Below are positions 6,780 through 11,311 of a stretch of 11,311 bases of DNA, one piece after another (position 1 is the stretch's first letter; every line of letters starts with the position of its first letter). Made by a program: the position numbers and the translations under genes. The notes beneath the pieces were generated by a model. It saw nothing but the letters and a program-made list of their open reading frames with translations. It ran no database searches and was not told the origin of the DNA. This stretch comes from an uncultured Eubacteriales bacterium (GTDB lineage: Bacteria > Bacillota > Clostridia > Christensenellales > QALW01), in contig URYI01000054.1 in assembly GCA_900552055.1 (NCBI GenBank), forward strand, positions 1 to 11,311. Reading direction: 5' to 3'.

Positions 6780-6964
6780 AAATACCGAACTGCATTTTTG
6801 CATCATAGGGCGCGGGTGCTGCGCAGACGCGGTTTTGCTGCGGGCGGCCGCGGCTGATATTCAACCGGGTACAATTATCAGGTCAGGCCGGGGAAATTTA
6901 ATGCTTAAGCTATGCGGAGCATAACGCCTTATATGGGTTTGGCACCGTCATTGAGGGAGATTAT

Positions 6965-7672
6965 ATGAAATTTATTATAGAGCATCTGTCCAAGAGCTTT
7001 GAAAAGAAAGAGGTTTTGAAAGATATCAGCTTTACCTTTGAAAGCGGGAAAATTTACGGGCTTTTGGGCCGCAACGGCGCGGGAAAGACTACCCTCTTCA
7101 ACTGCCTGAACCGGGACATCAGGGCGGACGGAGGAAGTTCTTATCTGGAGGATAGCGCCGGGCGCAGAGAGGTTAGGGCGGAGGATATAGGTTATGTGCT
7201 TTCGACTCCAGTTGTGCCTGAATTTTTAACCGGGCGGGAATTTCTGAAGTTCTTTCTGGATATAAACCAAAAGAGCATTTCCCAACCCAAGCCTATAGAC
7301 GATTATTTTGAGCTGGTAAGCATAAATAGGGAAGACCGGGACAAGCTTTTAAAGGATTATTCCCACGGCATGAAAAATAAAATGCAGATGCTTATAAATA
7401 TTATGGCCCAGCCTAATATCCTGCTGCTGGACGAACCCCTTACCTCCCTGGATGTTGTTGTGGCCGAGGAGATGAAGCAGCTGCTGCGCTCCCTTAAGGA
7501 GGGCTGTATAACTATCTTTTCCACGCATATTCTGGATCTGGCCCTTGACCTTTGCGATGAAATTGTGCTTCTCAATCACGGCGAACTGGAAAAAGTGGAT
7601 AAAGCCAATCTGGACAACGGAGAATTTAAAGAAAAGATAATTCATGCGCTGAGGGAGGAAGAGCATGCATAG
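6965..7672 (+). CDS. ABC transporter ATP-binding protein
   Basis: A 235-residue nucleotide-binding subunit that powers the membrane protein encoded just downstream, probably an exporter since no binding protein is present. Walker A is GRNGAGKT (35-42). The signature region is YSHGMKNKM (132-140), a loose version of LSGGQ typical of exporter ATPases. Walker B is ILLLDEP (152-158), followed by SLD and the switch histidine in STH (His188). The usual Q-loop glutamine is not where expected: the segment reads GYVLSTPVVPEFLTG. The GAGGGAG at 6953-6959 is five bases from the ATG. Its last codons contain both the ribosome binding site and the start of the next small ORF. The substrate is unknown; antimicrobial-peptide, drug or lipid export are all possible. 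Confidence 0.9.
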   Translation: MKFIIEHLSKSFEKKEVLKDISFTFESGKIYGLLGRNGAGKTTLFNCLNRDIRADGGSSYLEDSAGRREVRAEDIGYVLSTPVVPEFLTGREFLKFFLDINQKSISQPKPIDDYFELVSINREDRDKLLKDYSHGMKNKMQMLINIMAQPNILLLDEPLTSLDVVVAEEMKQLLRSLKEGCITIFSTHILDLALDLCDEIVLLNHGELEKVDKANLDNGEFKEKIIHALREEEHA

Positions 7673-7745
7673 ATTCCTGAAAAATTCGGACTTATTCATT
7701 GCTTTTACACTGACGATAAATAAGGAAGGAATATATTTGGCATGA
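7665..7745 (+). CDS. 26-residue small ORF coupled between ATPase and permease
   Basis: This ORF starts at the ATG at 7665, inside the last codons of the ATPase gene (8-base overlap). It ends at TGA 7743-7745, overlapping the permease ATG as ATGA. A strong site, GGAGG (7654-7658), sits six bases before its ATG. The product begins MHRFLKNSDLFIAFTLT and ends INKEGIYLA: a basic start, a short hydrophobic middle and a polar end, too short for a confident membrane span. Both junctions are classic coupling arrangements. It could be a genuine microprotein of the transporter or a translated leader that sets permease translation. A decayed remnant is a third option. I recognise no family. Confidence 0.55.
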   Translation: MHRFLKNSDLFIAFTLTINKEGIYLA

Positions 7746-9313
7746 ATAAAACCCTGCGCATCTCTTTTTCCTTAAAAAACACATATAAGGTAAACGGCAT
7801 TCTTTATTCTTTGAAACAAATACCTTTATTAAAGCGCCTTTTGCCCGAAAGCCTGTACAGCGTCCGCGGCCTGAAGATTTTTGCTAACGTCCTTTGGATA
7901 TTATGGGAGGTTGCATCGGCGTTTTTAGGCAAATTCATATATTTTATATCTATGGTTGCGGGGCTGGCGGCTTTCTATGAGACGGGGCAGGACAGCCGGA
8001 TATTTCTTAATATCCTGCTTTTTTTGACGGTTGCAGGCGCGTTAATGAACACCTACTTATTTAATCCTACGCGGGATAAATATTATGCCGTGATTCTTAT
8101 GAGAATGGACGCGCGTGAATATACGCTGGTGAATTATATTTATGCGATGCTCCGGCTGGTTATAGGCTTTATGCCTTTTACGGTTATCTTCGGCCTGGAA
8201 AATAGTCTTCCTGTTTGGCTCTGCCTGCTCCTTCCTTTTTCAGTGGCCGGGCTGAAGATGACTGCCGCTGCTTTGTCCTTATGGGATTATGAGCGCAGCG
8301 GCCGCCCATACAACGAAAATAAACTGGGCGGTTATGTATGGCTGTTAATCGGGGCCCTGCTTGCCTGCGCCTACGGGCTGCCTGCCGTTGGCCTTGCGTT
8401 GCCTGTGCCTGTTTCGGCTGCGGTTTTACTGGCGTTTATTCCGTTGGGCGGGATAGCTGCAAGGAAGATCTTTTCTTTTAAATATTACCGGGAAGTCAAT
8501 CAGCAGCTTTTGGCCCAGCTTTTTAACCAGATGGATACATCTTCGACCCAGATTGCCAGGGCGCAGAGCCGCAAGGCTATAAGCGCGGATACCGGCATTA
8601 CCAGCAAGCGGAGCGGCTTTGAATATCTTAACGAATTATTTATTAAAAGGCACCGCAAGATTCTCTGGAGCTCGGTTAAAAAGATTTCAGCCGTTTGTCT
8701 GATTCTCATTTTAGGCGTTCTGTTGGTATTTTATCTGGCGCCCCAGAGTCTGCCCGAAATAAATGAGCTTTTGGGGAATTCTCTGCCTTATTTTGTGTTT
8801 ATAATGTATGCAATCAACAGGGGCACGGGCTTTACCCAGGCGCTGTTCATGAACTGCGACAGCAGCCTGCTTACCTATTCCTTTTTTAAAAAGCCCGATA
8901 TGGTGTTAAAGCTTTTCAGGATACGCTTAAGGGAAATAATTAAAATCAATTTGCTGCCTGCCTTAATTATAGGCGCGGGGCTGGATATTATTCTGTTTGC
9001 TTCGGGCGGCGGAGAGCTTTTGCAGTATGCAGTGCTGTTTATATCCATAATATGCATGAGCATATTCTTTTCGGTCCACTATCTGACCCTTTATTATCTG
9101 CTTCAGCCGTACAGCGCCGGAACCGAAATGAAGGGCGGCACATATAAGCTTATCATGTCGGCCACATATCTGGTCTGCTTCTTTTTAATGCAGCTCAGAA
9201 TGCCCATACTGATATTCGGCGGGTTATGCATAATTTTCTGCATTGCATATTCTGCTGTTGCCTGCTTGTTAATATATAAGCTTGCGCCCCGCACTTTCAG
9301 ATTGAGAGCTTAA
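7742..9313 (+). CDS. ABC transporter permease, large multi-span membrane protein
   Basis: A 523-residue integral membrane protein with about 10-12 hydrophobic spans. They fall in two halves: one before residue 250, the other from about 305 to the end. A soluble stretch of about 60 residues (245-305) lies between them. The N-terminus (LKNTYKVNGILYSLKQIPLLKRLL) is cytoplasmic-looking and basic. It follows the ATPase in the same operon, so it is very likely its transmembrane partner. The overall form resembles large permeases paired with exporter-type ATPases in clostridia; I cannot name a characterised family or substrate. The ATG at 7742 overlaps the stop of the 26-codon ORF. Its own ribosome binding site (AAGGAAGGA, 7722-7730) is 11 bases away, rather far, so coupling is likely. 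There is no clear terminator after it. Confidence 0.85.
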   Translation: MNKTLRISFSLKNTYKVNGILYSLKQIPLLKRLLPESLYSVRGLKIFANVLWILWEVASAFLGKFIYFISMVAGLAAFYETGQDSRIFLNILLFLTVAGALMNTYLFNPTRDKYYAVILMRMDAREYTLVNYIYAMLRLVIGFMPFTVIFGLENSLPVWLCLLLPFSVAGLKMTAAALSLWDYERSGRPYNENKLGGYVWLLIGALLACAYGLPAVGLALPVPVSAAVLLAFIPLGGIAARKIFSFKYYREVNQQLLAQLFNQMDTSSTQIARAQSRKAISADTGITSKRSGFEYLNELFIKRHRKILWSSVKKISAVCLILILGVLLVFYLAPQSLPEINELLGNSLPYFVFIMYAINRGTGFTQALFMNCDSSLLTYSFFKKPDMVLKLFRIRLREIIKINLLPALIIGAGLDIILFASGGGELLQYAVLFISIICMSIFFSVHYLTLYYLLQPYSAGTEMKGGTYKLIMSATYLVCFFLMQLRMPILIFGGLCIIFCIAYSAVACLLIYKLAPRTFRLRA

Positions 9314-9431
9314 AAGCACACGAGAATATTTTTAAATCTTGAGATATTTGGACAAGGGGCGTAAAGAAATTTCGGCCAATGCTTTTTATTGGGCTGTTGA
9401 AGTGATATTTTAAAGATGCCAAGGAGGAAAA

Positions 9432-9959
9432 ATGAAGGAAATAAATCCGGAGCATATTAAGGAACTGCTTGAATTGATCAACCAAAGTAATTATTTTCAG
9501 CTTTTGGATATGAAGGTATGTGAGCTTGGGCCGGGATATTCTAAAGTTATGATGGAACTAGATAAAAAACATCTCAATCCTTTTGGCGGAATACACGGAG
9601 GCGCATATGCCTCAGTTATTGATACCGCTGCTTATTGGGCGGCATATTGCGATATGGAAGAGGATGCTGGGTATACTTCTATGGATTTATGCGTCAATAA
9701 TCTGGCAATGCTGAAAGGCGGGTGTATCCTTGCAGAAGGAAGGCGGATAAAGAGCGGACGGAATATATATTTATGCGAGGCTGAAGTCAAGGACGGCAAT
9801 GGGAAATTGATTGCGCACGGAACCTCTAAGTTAATGGTTCTTGCAGGCAGTCCATCCGGCAGGCCTTGGAGGCCGTGGAAGGCAGGCCGCTTCCTGCAAA
9901 ATTTTTGGAATCGGATAATTTATAGAAGGGCGAGGCTATTCTTATATTTGAGCCTATAG
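9432..9959 (+). CDS. PaaI-like hotdog thioesterase with frameshifted C-terminus
   Basis: A hotdog-fold acyl-CoA thioesterase of the PaaI/YdiI type (4HBT superfamily), which hydrolyses acyl-CoA thioesters in the cytoplasm. The conserved NPFGGIHGGAYASVIDTA (49-66) holds the HGG motif and Asp64 in the central helix, and the beta strands continue to GTSKLMV near residue 136. After that the frame gives an arginine- and tryptophan-rich tail of about 38 residues unlike the family. Another frame, from 9842 to the stop at 9923-9925, reads QSIRQALEAVEG followed by RPLPAKFLE, which looks like the normal C-terminus. A one-base deletion near 9837-9845 would explain this. AAGGAGG (9421-9427) is four bases from the ATG. 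The catalytic core is intact, so the protein may still fold. A sequencing error is also possible. Confidence 0.8.
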   Translation: MKEINPEHIKELLELINQSNYFQLLDMKVCELGPGYSKVMMELDKKHLNPFGGIHGGAYASVIDTAAYWAAYCDMEEDAGYTSMDLCVNNLAMLKGGCILAEGRRIKSGRNIYLCEAEVKDGNGKLIAHGTSKLMVLAGSPSGRPWRPWKAGRFLQNFWNRIIYRRARLFLYLSL

Positions 9960-9991
9960 CATAATAGCTGAAAATGGAGGGGGTTTATTGT

Positions 9992-10011
9992 AAGGAATAT
10001 TGATATTCCTT
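9992..10011. repeat. Palindromic direct repeat, copy 1
   Basis: AAGGAATATTGATATTCCTT, with 9-base complementary arms around TG. It is identical to copy 2, exactly 250 bases downstream, and both are followed by TG. It lies 32 bases after the thioesterase stop and could also act as a transcript-end hairpin. Confidence 0.9.
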
Positions 10012-10241
10012 TGAGCGTGTCGAAAAAGTCGACGTGCTTTTAGCCTGGAATGCAGTTCGCTCAGAAATCAAAGTTTTTGGGACTGTGCTCTATTTGCGCC
10101 AATACCGCACGGTACTATTTGGAAACCGCTTATAAAGCACCTTTTCGCTTACAATGAGTTTTTTCCGCGGTACCTGTGGAGCGGAACAAAATGCGGCTAA
10201 ATGCCCCGCAAATATTAATTTCAGGTTTATCGACAGTCTGC

Positions 10242-10261
10242 AAGGAATATTGATATTCCTT
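10242..10261. repeat. Palindromic direct repeat, copy 2
   Basis: An exact copy of the 20-base palindrome at 9992-10011. It lies 30 bases beyond the stop of the minus-strand tail-anchored gene. It lacks a T-run on the minus strand. Confidence 0.9.
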
Positions 10262-10291
10262 TGCCTTTATTAATCACTGCAAAATTTTTTA

Positions 10292-10819
10292 TTATTTTAT
10301 AAGACTTTTTAAAATTAAAACAGCGACTAATGCTGCCAATAGTATTATAGTTGCCGCTTTTAATATTCGGCGGGGACGATTTGACTGCGAGCTTGTATAT
10401 GTGCGGGATTCAGCAATGGTTTTATTTTTGTTGTCGGCGCTATAGCTTGCAGGTGTTTTTTGTTCATGGGGTTTGGCATATGCTTTTGCTGATTTAATGC
10501 AGCTCTGATGTAATAGTGCGAGGGGATCCGTGCATTTTAATATGCGCAAACGAAATGTTTGAAGCCACAAAATATCATCGTATGAAAAAAGACTGTGTTC
10601 AAAAGAAGAGGTTTCATGAACCAGTTTGTTGCGAACCCATCTAAGATTTTTCAATTTAAGGAAGTCCTCTTTCCAGCAAGGGATAGTGTTATATCCGTGC
10701 AAAGTATTTTCCATCTCCTCAATATAAGTGCTTATTCCTTTTTCGGAATTAAAAATCTGTTTGCATAGTTCATCGAGGCTTTTATAGGCTTCTAAAAATT
10801 CTAAGATAAAATTAGTCAT
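10292..10819 (-). CDS. Tail-anchored protein with an Rx4H (HEPN-like) motif
   Basis: A 175-residue protein of unknown function. Residues 1-105 look all-helical and contain WVRNKLVHE, where Arg63 and His68 form an Rx4H motif like the active site of HEPN ribonuclease domains. The match is to the motif only. Residues 110-150 are polar and low in complexity. They are followed by RPRR and one hydrophobic helix (about 153-172) ending five residues before the C-terminus. That predicts a tail-anchored membrane protein with the N-terminal domain in the cytoplasm. The ATG at 10819 has AGGAGA just upstream; a TTG at 10840 would engulf that site and is rejected. The gene looks more AT-rich than its neighbours. 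It follows secG after a terminator, and no clear promoter of its own is seen. I have an impression that similar N-terminal domains occur widely in clostridia, but cannot name a curated family. Confidence 0.75.
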   Translation of the reverse strand: MTNFILEFLEAYKSLDELCKQIFNSEKGISTYIEEMENTLHGYNTIPCWKEDFLKLKNLRWVRNKLVHETSSFEHSLFSYDDILWLQTFRLRILKCTDPLALLHQSCIKSAKAYAKPHEQKTPASYSADNKNKTIAESRTYTSSQSNRPRRILKAATIILLAALVAVLILKSLIK

Positions 10820-10841
10820 AAATTCTCCTGAAAATGCCAAT

Positions 10842-10874
10842 AAAAAAGACGGCTACTTACACAAAATAGCCGTC
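10842..10874 (-). terminator. Intrinsic terminator after secG
   Basis: TAGCCGTC (10867-10874) pairs with GACGGCTA (10848-10855) around an 11-base loop. On the minus strand the stem is followed at once by six T residues (10842-10847). It begins 18 bases past the secG stop and separates secG from the tail-anchored gene. Confidence 0.85.
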
Positions 10875-10891
10875 CTGTCGTTTTTTTGATC

Positions 10892-11218
10892 CTAAACGCC
10901 CCAAATGCCGTCCAACTGCAAGATAAAGAAGACGATCGCCATGACCGCGAGCGCGATTAGGGAGATGACCGTCCATTTCTTCATTTTGCTCTCGAAAGAT
11001 TTGGACTTATTTTTGCCGAAAAACGTTTCGCTGGAACCGCCCAATGCGTCGATTCCCGTGGAGTTGCCCGGCTGGAACAAGATCACAACCACCGCGAACA
11101 CCGCGCAGACGAGCATCAAAAGCAATAAAACAAGACAAATTATTCTGTATAAGGTATAGACGCTATCGTTTGCCAAAGGCGCAAGCAGATAACCCATCAT
11201 CGACATCATTTTCGACAT
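10892..11218 (-). CDS. secG: Preprotein translocase subunit SecG
   Basis: A small membrane subunit of the SecYEG channel that helps SecA-driven protein export. The protein is 108 residues. It has a hydrophobic span at about 25-48 and the conserved loop ILFQPGNSTGIDALGGSSET then FFGK (46-69). A basic stretch (KSKSFESKMKKW) and a second span at about 83-101 follow. The N-terminus (MSKMMSMMGYLLAPLANDS) is longer than usual before the first span, and internal Met codons offer alternative starts. The ATG at 11218 has GGAG ten bases upstream. A strong promoter and a terminator flank the gene, so it is probably transcribed alone. The frequent downstream partners rnr and smpB are absent here. Confidence 0.92.
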   Translation of the reverse strand: MSKMMSMMGYLLAPLANDSVYTLYRIICLVLLLLMLVCAVFAVVVILFQPGNSTGIDALGGSSETFFGKNKSKSFESKMKKWTVISLIALAVMAIVFFILQLDGIWGV

Positions 11219-11262
11219 CCGTATATCACTCCAAAGTTTTTCTTTACATTAAATGCTTGGAT

Positions 11263-11291
11263 ATTATACCATACTCCGCGGTATTTATCAA
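11263..11291 (-). promoter_or_regulatory. Strong vegetative promoter of secG
   Basis: On the minus strand, TTGATA (11286-11291), a 17-base spacer and a perfect TATAAT (11263-11268) preceded by TGG (extended -10). The transcript should start near 11256, about 38 bases before the secG start codon. Confidence 0.85.
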
Positions 11292-11311
11292 CTCTTTTTA
11301 CAGCCGTTCCG

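Larger units (their letters stand above)
9992..10261. mobile_element. Candidate non-autonomous element flanked by palindromic repeats
   Basis: A 230-base interior (10012-10241) lies between two identical 20-base palindromic copies. The interior ends are imperfect inverted repeats. Reading inward, six bases after each palindrome, both sides show TGTCGA (10018-10023 and, as TCGACA, 10230-10235), then one variable base and AAA. Eleven of 16 end positions match. The interior holds no ATG-started ORF of note and no transposase. This fits a miniature element, or an insertion-sequence remnant that duplicated a palindromic target. I do not recognise the family. Confidence 0.55.

Noticed and set aside
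10014..10241. Open frame inside the palindrome-bounded element containing a run ending WSGTKCG
   Set aside because: It has no start codon or ribosome binding site, and I could not match it to any transposase.

Overview
The window looks like chromosomal DNA from a low-to-moderate GC member of the Firmicutes, most likely an anaerobic gut-type clostridium. The evidence is AGGAGG-type ribosome binding sites, vegetative TTGACA/TATAAT promoters, a clostridial-style SecG, a stand-alone GT51 transglycosylase, an IS200 relic and a very small Cro/C1-type regulator. No replication, phage or conjugation genes are visible, so I read it as ordinary chromosome carrying several small mobile-element relics.

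Layout. (1) 1-3226: the tail of an unknown gene, then a 996-residue GH106-like glycoside hydrolase (rhamnosidase type) with no signal peptide, closed by a strong hairpin terminator. (2) 3227-3947: a degraded IS200-type tnpA with at least three frameshifts and a destroyed HUH motif. (3) 3948-5359: a SpoU/TrmH-family RNA 2'-O-methyltransferase on the minus strand, divergent from a membrane-anchored GT51 peptidoglycan transglycosylase. The roughly 580-base gap between them holds a promoter for each and a dyad between the promoters. (4) 6098-6446: a 66-base tandem repeat lying in frame just after the transglycosylase stop codon, then weak hairpins. (5) 6447-9313: a 55-residue helix-turn-helix regulator on the minus strand, divergent from an ABC exporter operon. 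The operon has a textbook promoter, an ATPase, a 26-residue small ORF overlapping both neighbours, and a 523-residue permease. (6) 9432-9959: a hotdog-fold thioesterase whose C-terminus appears replaced by a frameshift. (7) 9992-10261: a small non-coding element bounded by two identical 20-base palindromes, with imperfect internal inverted ends. (8) 10292-11311: on the minus strand, secG with a strong promoter and terminator, followed by a tail-anchored protein with an Rx4H motif.

How they work together. The hydrolase probably belongs to a carbohydrate-utilisation cluster that extends left of the window. The regulator and ABC exporter form a plausible self-contained regulated export module. 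secG, the transglycosylase and the methyltransferase are housekeeping-type genes. The least ordinary items are the translationally coupled 26-codon ORF inside the ABC operon, the palindrome-bounded element, the in-frame repeat extension behind the transglycosylase, and the frameshifted thioesterase. I found no defence system, CRISPR array or biosynthetic cluster.
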